The translations under genes were made by a program, and so were the position numbers. The notes beneath the pieces are model-generated. The model had not been told where the DNA came from and searched no databases. It was given only the letters and a program-made list of their open reading frames with translations. This document shows positions 17,944-28,229 of a stretch of DNA of 64,000 bases, in pieces. How positions within the stretch are numbered: the stretch's first letter is position 1; every line of letters begins with the position of its first letter. This DNA comes from an uncultured Prevotella sp. (GTDB lineage: Bacteria > Bacteroidota > Bacteroidia > Bacteroidales > Bacteroidaceae). The DNA lies in assembly GCA_945873145.1 (NCBI GenBank), contig CAMCBZ010000007.1:31354-95353 (forward strand), in the 5' to 3' direction.

Positions 17944-19296
17944 ATGATTAAGAGAAACACAAAGATTCTAATGAGTGCTTTACTGTTGCTCGGCGGTAGC
18001 AACATGGCGCTTCAGGCCAAACAGTGGTCACTGAGCGACTGTGTCAACTATGCGTTGGCCAACAATATCTCGTTGCGCAAGACGGTAGTGAACTATCAGA
18101 GCGCGCAAGAGACCTTGTTGCAGAGCAAGTCGGCCCTGTTGCCCTCGCTGTCGGCGTCGACATCGCAAAACGTCACCTACAACCCGTGGCCCGAGCGTGG
18201 CAGCTACATGATTGCCGGCGACAAGGTGCAGACCAATGCCGACAAGGCTTACTACAATGGTTCATACGGCATCAACGCCTCCTGGACGGTATGGAACGGC
18301 AACAAAAACCACAATCAGGTGAAGCTCGACCAACTCTCCGTCGATGAGTCTCGCCTTGACTCCGCCACCACTGCCAACAGCATCCAGGAGCAGATCGCAC
18401 AGCTCTTCGTGCAGATCCTCTATTCCAAGGATGCCGTCGACGTCAACAAGGCCACACTTGAGGCTTCCAAGGCCAACGAGGCACGCGGCAAAGAATTTGT
18501 CAAGGTCGGCAGCATGAGCAAAGCCGATTTGGCACAGCTCACCGCCCAGCGCGCCCAAGATGAATACGCTGTAGTGCAGGCTGAGAGCAGTCTGAGAGAG
18601 TATAAGCGCCAGCTCAAGCAACTGCTGCAAATCACCAGTGAGGAGGAGTTTGACGTGGTCGTGCCGACTACGACTGATGCGATGGCCTTGGCAGCAGTGC
18701 CAAGCGTCTCGTCTGTCTATGAGAGTGCACTGGCCAACCGGCCGGAGATACAGCGTGCTGCGACAGCCATCAAGGCCAGCGACTTGCAGTTGAAGATAGC
18801 CAAAGCGGGGAAGATGCCTACTATCAGCTTAAACGCCGGACTGAACAGTAATACCACGTCGATGAGCAACAACAACTGGGGCACTCAGCTGAAAAACAAT
18901 TTCGCCTTTGGCGGTGGCGTGACGCTCAGCGTGCCACTCTTCGACAACCGGCAGACCAAAACCGCTGTCAACCGGGCCATCCTTGAGCGGCAGTCCAATG
19001 AGCTTGACCTTCGCGACAAGCAGACCACGCTCTATTCCACCATCGAAAACTATTGGTTGCAGGCGGTGAACAACCAGGCGCAATACCGAAGTGCCAAGGT
19101 CAGCACCGAGAGCGCGCAAACCAGTTATAACCTGCTGCAAGAGCAGTTTAAGCAAAACTTGAAGAATGTCATTGAGCTCATGAATGGTAAGAATGCGCTG
19201 CTCAAGGCACAGCAAGCTGAACTGCAAGCTAAGTATCTGGCTATCCTCAATCAGGATATGCTGAAATTCTATCAAAACGGAACCTTGAAACAATAA
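17944..19296 (+). CDS. TolC-family outer membrane efflux protein
   Basis: WSLSDCVNYALANNISLRKTVVNYQSAQETLLQSKSALLPSLSAS; TolC repeats. Confidence 0.93.
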   Translation: MIKRNTKILMSALLLLGGSNMALQAKQWSLSDCVNYALANNISLRKTVVNYQSAQETLLQSKSALLPSLSASTSQNVTYNPWPERGSYMIAGDKVQTNADKAYYNGSYGINASWTVWNGNKNHNQVKLDQLSVDESRLDSATTANSIQEQIAQLFVQILYSKDAVDVNKATLEASKANEARGKEFVKVGSMSKADLAQLTAQRAQDEYAVVQAESSLREYKRQLKQLLQITSEEEFDVVVPTTTDAMALAAVPSVSSVYESALANRPEIQRAATAIKASDLQLKIAKAGKMPTISLNAGLNSNTTSMSNNNWGTQLKNNFAFGGGVTLSVPLFDNRQTKTAVNRAILERQSNELDLRDKQTTLYSTIENYWLQAVNNQAQYRSAKVSTESAQTSYNLLQEQFKQNLKNVIELMNGKNALLKAQQAELQAKYLAILNQDMLKFYQNGTLKQ

Positions 19297-19377
19297 GAGA
19301 GTACGAACACAACACAGACACAGCACGAATCAAACACAAGCAAGAAAACACAAAACAGAAATTGATAAAAGAGAAAA

Positions 19378-20613
19378 ATGAAAAGGATTAAAATCAGCAA
19401 AGTCTGGATATTGGTCGCCATCGTTGTCGTGCTGGCCGTGGTGGCTTTCCTCTTATCCGGCAACAAAAAGAAAGAGCAGGTGCAGTTCAACACCGCCGAG
19501 GTGGCTCCTGACAACATTGTGAACACGGTGACGGCTACGGGTACAATAGAGCCGGTGACTTCCGTCACGGTGGGTACTCAGGTGTCGGGTATCGTCAGCA
19601 AGCTCTATGTCGACTACAACAGTGTGGTGAAGAAAGGACAGGTCATCGCTGAACTCGACAAGTCAAACCTGATCAGTGAACTGAACTCAGCGAAGGCAAA
19701 CCTCGAACAGGCCAAGGCTTCACTGGCAAGCGCAGAGAGCAGTCTGAGCTATCAGGCTGCCAACTTCCGCCGCAACAAGACGCTCTATCAGAAGGGACTC
19801 ATCTCGGGCAATGACTACGAGAGCGCCCGTCTGAGCTATCAGACGGCGATGGCCAGTGTGTCCTCTGCACGCGACCAGGTGTCGGCAGCCCGTGAGCAAG
19901 TGGAAAAAGCGCAGACCAACCTGGGCTACGCCACGATCACCTCGCCAATCGACGGTATCGTGCTCTCGAAGAGCGTGGAGGAAGGGCAGACGGTGGCCGC
20001 CAGCTTCAGTACGCCTACGCTGTTCACCATTGCCAAGGACTTGACCAATATGCAGGTGGTGGCCGATGTTGATGAGGCCGACATCGGCAACGTGAAGGTG
20101 GGAGAGCGCGTGACGTTTACCGTGGATGCTTATCCCGACAACACTTTCTCCGGTACGGTCAAGCAGGTGCGACAGGAAGCCACAACCACCAACAATGTGG
20201 TGACTTACTCTGTCGTGATCAGTGCGCCGAATGCCGACTTGAAGCTGAAACCGGGACTGACGGCTACGGTCACCATCTATACTCAGGAGAACAAGGGTGT
20301 GCTCAGCGTGCCCAGCAAGGCACTCCGCTTCACACCCGAGAAAGAGACTGTTGGCGGCATGAAGATCAAAGACATCGCCAACGCCAAGAACAAGGTTTGG
20401 ACGATTGAGGGCAACACTGTGGTGGCTCATCGTGTCAATATTGGTATGACAGACGGTTCGCATACTCAGATACTTAGTGGCATCCGTCGTGGAGCTAAGG
20501 TCATCACGGGCATCAGTTCCGCTACGCCCGATGATGACAGCAGTGACGACGCGGCTTCTTCCGGCGAGTCCAGTCCGTTTGCACCAAAAGGACCGGGAAG
20601 CAAGAAGAAATGA
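19378..20613 (+). CDS. MacA-like periplasmic adaptor (HlyD family)
   Basis: N-terminal TM, VTATGTIEPVTSVTVGTQVSGIVSKLYVDYNSVVKKGQVIAELD, coiled coil, LKPGLTATVTI. Confidence 0.93.
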   Translation: MKRIKISKVWILVAIVVVLAVVAFLLSGNKKKEQVQFNTAEVAPDNIVNTVTATGTIEPVTSVTVGTQVSGIVSKLYVDYNSVVKKGQVIAELDKSNLISELNSAKANLEQAKASLASAESSLSYQAANFRRNKTLYQKGLISGNDYESARLSYQTAMASVSSARDQVSAAREQVEKAQTNLGYATITSPIDGIVLSKSVEEGQTVAASFSTPTLFTIAKDLTNMQVVADVDEADIGNVKVGERVTFTVDAYPDNTFSGTVKQVRQEATTTNNVVTYSVVISAPNADLKLKPGLTATVTIYTQENKGVLSVPSKALRFTPEKETVGGMKIKDIANAKNKVWTIEGNTVVAHRVNIGMTDGSHTQILSGIRRGAKVITGISSATPDDDSSDDAASSGESSPFAPKGPGSKKK

Positions 20614-20730
20614 TGAGTGTTGAATGATGAATGTTGAGTGTTGAATGATGAATGGAAACAATATTGAGTGTTCAATGTTGAATGTTGAATAGGAGCAATG
20701 TTGAATGCTCAATGTTGAAGGATGATTGAT
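20612..20730 (+). repeat. ATGA/TTGA-rich degenerate repeat between macA-like and macB ATPase genes
   Basis: atgatgagtgttgaatgatgaatgttgagtgttgaatgatgaatgg... starting at the macA stop codon. Confidence 0.75.
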
Positions 20731-21535
20731 TCAACAAAACAGAAAAGCCACAATGAACAACAATAATCATGATAACAGCAATGGCGACAACCGCAAAGTC
20801 GTCATTGAGTTGCGCGATGTGAAGCGTGACTTCTTGGTCGGCGACGAAACCGTACATGCGCTGCGTGGGGTGTCGTTCAAGATCTATAAAGGTGAGTTTG
20901 TCACCATCATGGGTAAGTCCGGTTCCGGAAAGTCCACGCTTCTCAACCAGCTCGGCTGTCTCGACACGCCCACGAGCGGCGACTATTTCCTCGATGGCGT
21001 CTCCGTGCGCACAATGTCGAAAAGCCAGCGTGCCGTGCTGCGCAACCGCAAGATAGGTTTTATCTTTCAGAACTATAATCTGCTGCCAAAGACGACATCG
21101 GTGGAGAACGTGGAGCTGCCGCTGATGTACAATCCCGATGTGTCGGCCCAAGAACGTTTCCGTCGGTCGGTAGAAGCCTTGAAGGCTGTGGGACTGGGCG
21201 ACAGACTCTATCACAAGTCCAACCAGATGTCGGGTGGTCAGATGCAGCGTGTGGCCATCGCCCGCGCGCTGGTCAACAATCCTGCCGTGATTCTCGCTGA
21301 TGAGGCAACGGGTAATCTTGATACCCGTACGTCGTTTGAGATCCTCGTGCTCTTTCAGAAACTCTATGCCGAGGGACGCACGATCATCTTCGTGACTCAC
21401 AATCCCGATATCGCACACTATTCCTGCCGCAACATCCAGTTGCGTGACGGACGTGTCATCAGCGACGAGTATAACCCACATATACAAAGCGCCGCGGAGG
21501 GCCTCGCCGCTCTTCCGGCCAATACCGACGAATAG
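20726..21535 (+). CDS. MacB-like ABC transporter ATP-binding protein
   Basis: MGKSGSGKSTLLNQLGCLDTPTSGDYFLDG, IGFIFQNYNLLPKTTSVENVELPLMY, MSGGQMQRVAIARALVNNPAVILADEATGNLD. True start may be the internal MNNNN. Confidence 0.94.
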   Translation: MIQQNRKATMNNNNHDNSNGDNRKVVIELRDVKRDFLVGDETVHALRGVSFKIYKGEFVTIMGKSGSGKSTLLNQLGCLDTPTSGDYFLDGVSVRTMSKSQRAVLRNRKIGFIFQNYNLLPKTTSVENVELPLMYNPDVSAQERFRRSVEALKAVGLGDRLYHKSNQMSGGQMQRVAIARALVNNPAVILADEATGNLDTRTSFEILVLFQKLYAEGRTIIFVTHNPDIAHYSCRNIQLRDGRVISDEYNPHIQSAAEGLAALPANTDE

Positions 21536-21540
21536 GAAAC

Positions 21541-22779
21541 ATGAACTATACCAATCTTTTCAAAATAGCCCTGCGTGCGATTATGGCCAACAAGATGCGG
21601 TCGTTTCTCACGGCACTGGGCATTATCATTGGCGTGGCGTCGGTCATCACGATGCTCGCCATCGGACAGGGGTCGAAGCGAAGCATTCAGGCCAACATTG
21701 CAGAGATGGGTTCCAATATGATCATGATCCATCCGGGTGCCGACATGCGCGGTGGCGTGCGTCAGGATCCGTCGGCCATGCAGACACTGAAACTCTCGGA
21801 CTATGAGTCACTGCGCGATGAGTGCAACTACATCAAGGGCATCAGCCCTGTGGTCAGCAGTTCGGGACAGTTTATCTATGGCAACAACAACACGCAGTCG
21901 ACGCTCTATGGTGTCAACCGGGAGTACCTCGACATACGCCAGCTGAGCGTCAGCGACGGCGACATGTTCACCGATCAGGACATCAAGGCGGGCGCGAAGG
22001 TGTGTATCCTCGGACAGACCGTGGTGGACTATCTCTTCCCCGACGGCAGTGATCCCGTGGGGCGTGTGGTACGCTTCAACACCATTCCCTTTCGTGTCAT
22101 CGGCGTGCTGAAGAAGAAAGGCTACAACTCCATGGGCATGGATCAGGACGATCTTGTACTCGCACCTTACACGACGGTGATGAAGCGAATCCTCGCCCAG
22201 ACCTATCTGAGCGAGATACAGGCCTCGGCGATCACCGAGGATGTCACCGACAAAGCAACGGCAGAGATGACCACCATCCTTCGACGCAACCATAAACTCA
22301 AGGATGCCACAGACACTACACAGGGCGACGACGACGATTTCAACATACGGTCGCAGGAAGAACTTTCGTCGATGATGAATTCCACCACCGACATGATGAC
22401 CATTCTCCTGGGCTGTGTGGCAGGCATCTCGCTGATAGTGGGTGGTATTGGCATCATGAACATCATGTATGTCAGCGTCACTGAGCGCACCCGCGAGATC
22501 GGTTTGCGCATGAGTGTCGGCGCCCGTGGCGTGGACATCCTCAATCAGTTCCTCATCGAAGCCATCATGCTGAGTGTCACGGGTGGCATCATCGGTGTGT
22601 TGCTCGGCATTGGTGCCAGTTATGCCGTGAAGCTGTTTGCCCACTGGCCCATCTACATAGAGTTGTGGAGCATCATCATGAGTTTTGCAGTCTGTACGTT
22701 CACGGGCGTTTTCTTCGGCTGGTATCCTGCCAAGAAAGCAGCGCGTTTGGATCCAATCGAGGCAATCCGGTATGAGTAG
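21541..22779 (+). CDS. MacB-like ABC transporter permease
   Basis: FLTALGIIIGVASVITMLAIGQGSKRSIQANIAEMGSNMI...GGIGIMNIMYVSVTERTREIGLRMSVGA...YPAKKAARLDPIEAIRYE. Confidence 0.95.
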   Translation: MNYTNLFKIALRAIMANKMRSFLTALGIIIGVASVITMLAIGQGSKRSIQANIAEMGSNMIMIHPGADMRGGVRQDPSAMQTLKLSDYESLRDECNYIKGISPVVSSSGQFIYGNNNTQSTLYGVNREYLDIRQLSVSDGDMFTDQDIKAGAKVCILGQTVVDYLFPDGSDPVGRVVRFNTIPFRVIGVLKKKGYNSMGMDQDDLVLAPYTTVMKRILAQTYLSEIQASAITEDVTDKATAEMTTILRRNHKLKDATDTTQGDDDDFNIRSQEELSSMMNSTTDMMTILLGCVAGISLIVGGIGIMNIMYVSVTERTREIGLRMSVGARGVDILNQFLIEAIMLSVTGGIIGVLLGIGASYAVKLFAHWPIYIELWSIIMSFAVCTFTGVFFGWYPAKKAARLDPIEAIRYE

Positions 22780-23000
22780 TCTCGATGGATATTAGTTATA
22801 AGGCGGCCGTCACGATGCTTTCGTGGCGGTCGTTTCTGTTATACTGAACCTCTTCCTTATTATTCCAGTTCACTTCATACTGGCTTTCATATTCCTGTCA
22901 TCGTTCAGCTACAGTCTGTTTCCTGCTGAGTGACGCTTATTATTTGGTGCATCTCTTTGCGCTTTGCGTTTTTTTTTGTAAGTTTGCAAAAAAGAATGTT

Positions 23001-23984
23001 ATGAAAGAGATCAGTTGGGGATTCATAGGTTGTGGCGAGGTGACAGAGAAGAAGTCCGGCCCCGCTTTCAACGTTGTGGAGGGATCGCATGTCGAGGCTG
23101 TGATGAGCCGCAACGAGGACAAGGCGCGCTCCTATGCCGAGCGTCATCATATCCGCAAGTGGTATACCGATGCCCAGCAGCTCATCGACGACCCTGATGT
23201 CAACGCCATCTATATTGCCACGCCACCTTCGAGTCATGCCACATTCGCCATCATGGCCATGCGGGCCCATAAGCCTTGCTATGTCGAGAAGCCCTTGGCG
23301 TCGAGCTATGAGGATTGTCTGCGCATCAACCGCATCAGCGAGATGACCGGTGTGCCCTGTTTTGTGGCCTATTACCGTCGCTATCTTCCTTACTTCCAAA
23401 AGGTGGAGGAGATCATCAACGACGGCACGCTGGGAAAGATCCTCAATGTGCAGATACAGTTCTCCGTGCCACCGCGCGACCTCGACTACCGTGCCGGCAA
23501 CACGCTGCCGTGGCGTCTGCAACCTGATATTTCGGGTGGCGGCTACTTCTATGATCTGGCTCCGCACCAGCTGGACATCCTGCAACATATCTTCGGCGTC
23601 ATCACGCGGGCCCATGGCTATCCCACCAACCGTGCTCATCTCTATAAGGCTGAGGACACGATCAGTGCCGCCTTTATCTTTGCCTCAGGCATCCCAGGCA
23701 GTGCGTCGTGGTGTTTCGTGGGGCATGAGAGCGCCAAGGAAGACCGCATCACCGTGGTTGGCGACAAAGGCTCGCTCTACTTCTCGGTCTACAACTACGA
23801 TCCCATTCATGTCGTGACCAGCGAGGGCAATGTCAGCTACGTCGTCCCCAATCCATCCTATGTGCAGTTGCCGATTATCCGTGAGGTGATCCGCCATCTG
23901 CAAGGCGAGGCAGAATGCGAGTGCACGAGTGTGAGTGCTACTCCGGTCAACTGGGTGATGGACCGCATACTTGGTAAGTTCTGA
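23001..23984 (+). CDS. Gfo/Idh/MocA-family oxidoreductase
   Basis: ISWGFIGCGEVTEKKSGPAFNVVEGSHVEAVMSRNEDKARSYAERH...KPCYVEKPLASSYEDCLRI. Confidence 0.93.
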   Translation: MKEISWGFIGCGEVTEKKSGPAFNVVEGSHVEAVMSRNEDKARSYAERHHIRKWYTDAQQLIDDPDVNAIYIATPPSSHATFAIMAMRAHKPCYVEKPLASSYEDCLRINRISEMTGVPCFVAYYRRYLPYFQKVEEIINDGTLGKILNVQIQFSVPPRDLDYRAGNTLPWRLQPDISGGGYFYDLAPHQLDILQHIFGVITRAHGYPTNRAHLYKAEDTISAAFIFASGIPGSASWCFVGHESAKEDRITVVGDKGSLYFSVYNYDPIHVVTSEGNVSYVVPNPSYVQLPIIREVIRHLQGEAECECTSVSATPVNWVMDRILGKF

Positions 23985-25060
23985 TGTCGATGTTGAGGCT
24001 TCGATACGTTATATTTCTCCTTTTCTGCATGATCGCTCTGCTGTCGTGGGGCGACGAATGCAGCGATTCCACACAGCACAAGATCAGCCGTGTGCGCAGG
24101 ATTGTGCGTAATTTTTCCAGCATCGACACCACGTACATAGAGCCGCAACACTACAACTGGTCGGCAATGATTCAGAACACCAACACGTTTGAGAGCTACC
24201 ACTTGCGCAACAAAAATGGACATGAGTATTATTTCTCACCCGATCCTTCGTATAAGTTGGGCCCTTATTTCGGTTGGCGGTGGGTTTTCCTGGGCTATAC
24301 CATCGACTTGGTGCATTTGGGTGCTTCGGACAAGAAGCAGGACTTTAACCTGAGTTTATACAGCAATCAGATTGGCGTGGATCTCTTCTACCGCAAATCA
24401 GGCAATGACTATCACATTGCGCGTGTTGATCTCGGAAAGAAGTATGATACGTCGGCAATGAAGAATGTGGACTTCAAAGACTTGAGTTCTTCCATCAAGG
24501 GCTTTAACCTCTACTATATATTTAACCACAGAAAATTCTCATATCCAGCTGCTTACGCACAGAGTACGAGGCAGAAACGCTCATGCGGTAGCGCCATTGC
24601 AGGTATCGGATATACCAAGCATAGCCTCGACATCAATTGGACGGCTCTGCAGGAACTGGCATCTACAAGACTGTCGAAAGAAGCCATGTCGGTGTTGGAC
24701 TCCTCGATGACTTTCAGTAACATCGACTATTCAGCCTACAACATTTCCGGGGGATACGCTTATAACTGGGTTTTCGCACGCAATTTCTTGTTCGACATCT
24801 CGGTGCAGGCCTGTCTGGCATATAAGCGGGCAACCAATGAGGTGAAGTCAGCAAATCTCAAGAATTTCCTGGACTTTGACTTCCGCAACTTGAATGTCGA
24901 TGGTGTCGTGAGAAGTGCTGTCGTGTGGAACAACAACCGGTGGTATGCCGGATGCAGCTCTGTATGGCAGTTCATCACTTATTACCGCAAGGAGTTCTAC
25001 ACCAATAATATTTTCGGGAGCCTCTATTTCTATGTAGGTTTCAACTTTGGAAAGCGATAA
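23984..25060 (+). CDS. DUF4421-family protein
   Basis: IDTTYIEPQHYNWSAMIQNTNTFESYHLRN...LGPYFGWRWVFLGYTIDL...FNLSLYSNQIGVDLFYRKSG pattern. Confidence 0.75.
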   Translation: MSMLRLRYVIFLLFCMIALLSWGDECSDSTQHKISRVRRIVRNFSSIDTTYIEPQHYNWSAMIQNTNTFESYHLRNKNGHEYYFSPDPSYKLGPYFGWRWVFLGYTIDLVHLGASDKKQDFNLSLYSNQIGVDLFYRKSGNDYHIARVDLGKKYDTSAMKNVDFKDLSSSIKGFNLYYIFNHRKFSYPAAYAQSTRQKRSCGSAIAGIGYTKHSLDINWTALQELASTRLSKEAMSVLDSSMTFSNIDYSAYNISGGYAYNWVFARNFLFDISVQACLAYKRATNEVKSANLKNFLDFDFRNLNVDGVVRSAVVWNNNRWYAGCSSVWQFITYYRKEFYTNNIFGSLYFYVGFNFGKR

Positions 25061-25094
25061 ACACGATATTTCAATCAGGATAATAGCTCATCAG

Positions 25095-25955
25095 ATGAAG
25101 AAGAAAATCAAATATCTATTGTTCCTTTGCCTGCTCTTCATGGGAGTGGCAAAGGCTAACGCTGCCAAGATCGACTATTGGCGCAGCGATTCTATTAAAA
25201 TCATGAAGCTGTTCAGAAAGGCGCACCGCGAGGTACGTGATTCCAACTACATGCTGTTCTTCGGTCGTCAGTTCATCGGACTGCCTTATGTGGCCAAGAC
25301 GCTTGACCAGCATAAGGAAGAGCAGCTTGTAGTGAACCTACGGCAGTTTGACTGTACCACATTGGTGGAAACAGTCTTGGCACTCTCGGAATGTATGAAG
25401 CGGAAAACACCGGATTTCACCCATTTCTGCAAAGAGTTGGCGCTCATCCGCTATCGCGATGGCATCGTGTCTTATCTAACGCGTCAGCACTATTTCACCT
25501 ATTGGGTTAATCAGAATGTGAGAAAACGACTGGTCACCGACTTGCAGGGACCGGTGCCTCCGTTCACGGCAAAGCAGTTGGTCAGCGTGAATTACATGAC
25601 TACACACCCGTCGGCATATCCAATGTTGAAGGCACATCCCAATTGGGTCGGCGAGATCAGGAAGATGGAGGACAGTATTTCTGGACACACCTATCGTTAT
25701 ATTCCCAAGGCCGCATTGGACAATAGCGCACTGCTGAGGTCTACCATTCACAATGGCGACATCATTGTCATCCTCACCTCAAAGCGTGGTCTCGACACCA
25801 GTCATATCGGTATTGCTGTTTGGCATGCCGACGGCCTTCATCTGCTCAACGCTTCCGCCATCCGTCATCGTGTGGTTGAGGAGCCAAAACTCTTCCGCAC
25901 TTACATGATGGAGCATCCGACGTTTACGGGAATAAGAGTCGTGAGAGCTATGTAG
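25095..25955 (+). CDS. DUF1460 (N-acetylmuramoyl-L-alanine amidase-like) protein
   Basis: GLPYVAKTLDQHKEEQLVVNLRQFDCTTLVETVLAL...GDIIVILTSKRGLDTSHIGIAVWHADGLHLLNAS. Confidence 0.88.
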   Translation: MKKKIKYLLFLCLLFMGVAKANAAKIDYWRSDSIKIMKLFRKAHREVRDSNYMLFFGRQFIGLPYVAKTLDQHKEEQLVVNLRQFDCTTLVETVLALSECMKRKTPDFTHFCKELALIRYRDGIVSYLTRQHYFTYWVNQNVRKRLVTDLQGPVPPFTAKQLVSVNYMTTHPSAYPMLKAHPNWVGEIRKMEDSISGHTYRYIPKAALDNSALLRSTIHNGDIIVILTSKRGLDTSHIGIAVWHADGLHLLNASAIRHRVVEEPKLFRTYMMEHPTFTGIRVVRAM

Positions 25956-26022
25956 TGAAAACAGCTCCTTTATAATATTAAGGTGTATTTGGCGCAGGAA
26001 GATCGCATCCCACAAAACCAAA

Positions 26023-26078
26023 AAAGCACGGAGACAAAAGAGAGTTACCTTTCTCTCTCCTGTCTCCGTGCTTTAGTA
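26023..26078. terminator. Bidirectional terminator between DUF1460 gene and dapA
   Basis: AAAGCACGGAGACA ... TGTCTCCGTGCTTT, 14-bp arms, between convergent genes. Confidence 0.85.
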
Positions 26079-26100
26079 TTGTGTAGCTGTGTGGAGTGTC

Positions 26101-26988
26101 TTACAGTCTAAGTCCTTTGAGGATGTCAGCCATCTTCTGCTTGGTTTCGATGTTGGTCGGTACGAGCGGCAGACGGAGCACGTTCTCGATCATGCCCATG
26201 TCGTTGAGCAGTGCTTTCACGCCGGCCGGGTTGCCGTCGACAAAGAGCAGGGAGTAAAGCTCGGTGAACTTATGATGGATCTTGCGGGCGGGCTCATACT
26301 CGCCGTTGAACTCCAGGCGGATCATGCGGGAGAACTCCTTGGGAAGTGCATTGCCGATGACAGAGATCACGCCGGCAGCTCCGCTGGCAACCATCGAGAA
26401 CGTCAGCGCATCGTCGCCACTGATGACGTCGAAGTTGTCGGGCTTGTTCTTGATGATCTCGTCGACCTGCTCCAGACTGCCGCTGGCTTCCTTCACAGCT
26501 ACGATGTTGGGGCAGTCCTTAGCCAGACGCACCGTCGTGGCGGCCTTCATGTTCACGCCCGTGCGACCGGGGACATTATAGAGAACGAGGGGCAGTGGGC
26601 TTTCGGCGGCAATGGCTTTGAAGTGCTGATAGAGTCCCTCCTGTGATGGTTTGTTGTAGTAAGGGCAGATGCTCAGGATGCCACTGATGCCACTCCAGTC
26701 GGTTTGTTTCATCTCTTCGATGACAGCTGCAGTGTTGTTGCCGCCACAATATTTCAGGATAGGCACGCGTCCCTGGTTCACACGTTTCACCACTTCCGTG
26801 ATCTTGTCCTTTTCCTCTTTCGTCAGACAAGGGGCTTCGGCCGTTGTTGCGAGAATGCACAGAAAGTCGGCACCATTGTCGAGCTGATAAGCCACCAGCT
26901 TCTCGAGTGCAGGATAATCCACTTCTCCCTGAGGAGTGAAAGGAGTGATGAGGGCGATGCCCAGACCTTTGAAAATATTGTTTGCCAT
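26101..26988 (-). CDS. dapA: 4-hydroxy-tetrahydrodipicolinate synthase
   Basis: GLGIALITPFTPQGEVDYPALEKLVAYQLDNGADFLCILATTAEAPCL...YYNKPSQEGLYQHFKAIA...LYNVPGRTGVNM. Confidence 0.96.
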   Translation of the reverse strand: MANNIFKGLGIALITPFTPQGEVDYPALEKLVAYQLDNGADFLCILATTAEAPCLTKEEKDKITEVVKRVNQGRVPILKYCGGNNTAAVIEEMKQTDWSGISGILSICPYYNKPSQEGLYQHFKAIAAESPLPLVLYNVPGRTGVNMKAATTVRLAKDCPNIVAVKEASGSLEQVDEIIKNKPDNFDVISGDDALTFSMVASGAAGVISVIGNALPKEFSRMIRLEFNGEYEPARKIHHKFTELYSLLFVDGNPAGVKALLNDMGMIENVLRLPLVPTNIETKQKMADILKGLRL

Positions 26989-27290
26989 AACAAATAGTTG
27001 TTGTTTGTTGCTTAATGACGATATTGCTACAATCTTTTTGCAAAGTTACGCTTTTTTCTTCATATTGCAAAGGAAAAAGTCTAATCCTTTATAGTTTGTT
27101 TGCTGATTTCGTTGAGTTTCATTAAGCATACAGGTCAATATGATGATGGCATGAGGTTCGCATACTCGTGTTTGTATTGAATGGTATAGGCAATTATTTT
27201 TGTGCTGAATGCCACCCACCTTAAATATTTGTTGTAACTTTGCAGTATATTTGAGAGAATATACAATATTAAGTAATAGAATTCATCCCC

Positions 27291-28208
27291 ATGTGGTTGT
27301 TTTTAGCTTTTATGTCTGCTGCCCTGCTGGGCTTCTACGACTCGTTTAAGAAAAAGTCGCTCAATGGCAACGCCGTGATCCCTGTGCTGTTTCTCAACAC
27401 TGTCTTCTCGTCGCTTATCTTCCTGCCGTTCATCATCCTTTCGGCTACGACCTCCTGCCTTGACGGAAGTATCTTTCATGTGGCCACAGGTGGCTGGGAG
27501 ATGCATAAATATATCGTTCTGAAGAGCTTCATTGTTCTCTCCAGTTGGATCTTCGGCTACTTCGGTATGAAGCACCTGCCACTGACAATCGTGGGTCCGA
27601 TCAATGCCACACGGCCGGTGATGGTGCTCGTGGGTGCTATGCTCGTCTATGGCGAACAGCTCAACGTGTGGCAGTGGATCGGTGTGCTGTTGGCAGTGGC
27701 GTCTTTCCTGATGCTGAGTCGCTCGGGACGGCGTGAGGGTATCGACTTTAAGCATAACCGATGGATATGGGCGATTGTACTCGCTGCTGTCTTGGGAGCT
27801 GTCAGCGGACTCTATGACAAATATCTGATGGCAGCGCCGGAGGCCGGTGGCATCGGCATCGACCGCATGGCCGTGCAATCGTGGTACAACATCTATCAGA
27901 TGGGGCTGATGCTCGTCATGCTGCTCTTGCTGTGGTGGCCTTCCCACAAGAAGACCACACCATTTCGCTGGCATTGGTCGATCATTGGCATCAGCGTCTT
28001 TCTCTGTGCTGCTGACTTTGTCTACTTCTATGCATTGAGTCTGCCGGGCGCGATGATCTCCATTGTGTCGATGATCCGTCGTGGCAGTGTGCTCGTAAGT
28101 TTTCTCTTTGGCGCTCTTGTCTTCCATGAGCATAACCTCAAGGCCAAGGCACTTGATCTGGCTCTCGTACTGCTTGGCATGGTATTCCTCTATATCGGCA
28201 GCAAGTAG
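27291..28208 (+). CDS. EamA/DMT-superfamily transporter
   Basis: Ten hydrophobic segments; AALLGFYDSFKKKSLNGNAVIPVLFLNTVFSS...PINATRPVMVLVGAMLVYGEQLNVWQWIGVLLAVASFLML. Confidence 0.88.
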   Translation: MWLFLAFMSAALLGFYDSFKKKSLNGNAVIPVLFLNTVFSSLIFLPFIILSATTSCLDGSIFHVATGGWEMHKYIVLKSFIVLSSWIFGYFGMKHLPLTIVGPINATRPVMVLVGAMLVYGEQLNVWQWIGVLLAVASFLMLSRSGRREGIDFKHNRWIWAIVLAAVLGAVSGLYDKYLMAAPEAGGIGIDRMAVQSWYNIYQMGLMLVMLLLLWWPSHKKTTPFRWHWSIIGISVFLCAADFVYFYALSLPGAMISIVSMIRRGSVLVSFLFGALVFHEHNLKAKALDLALVLLGMVFLYIGSK

Positions 28209-28229
28209 ACCTTTGACTAAGCGAAGGAT

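Noticed and set aside
17944-22779. TolC-MacA-MacB cluster as a novel export system
   Set aside because: Standard MacAB-TolC-type gene set common in Bacteroidetes; no unusual cargo gene adjacent.
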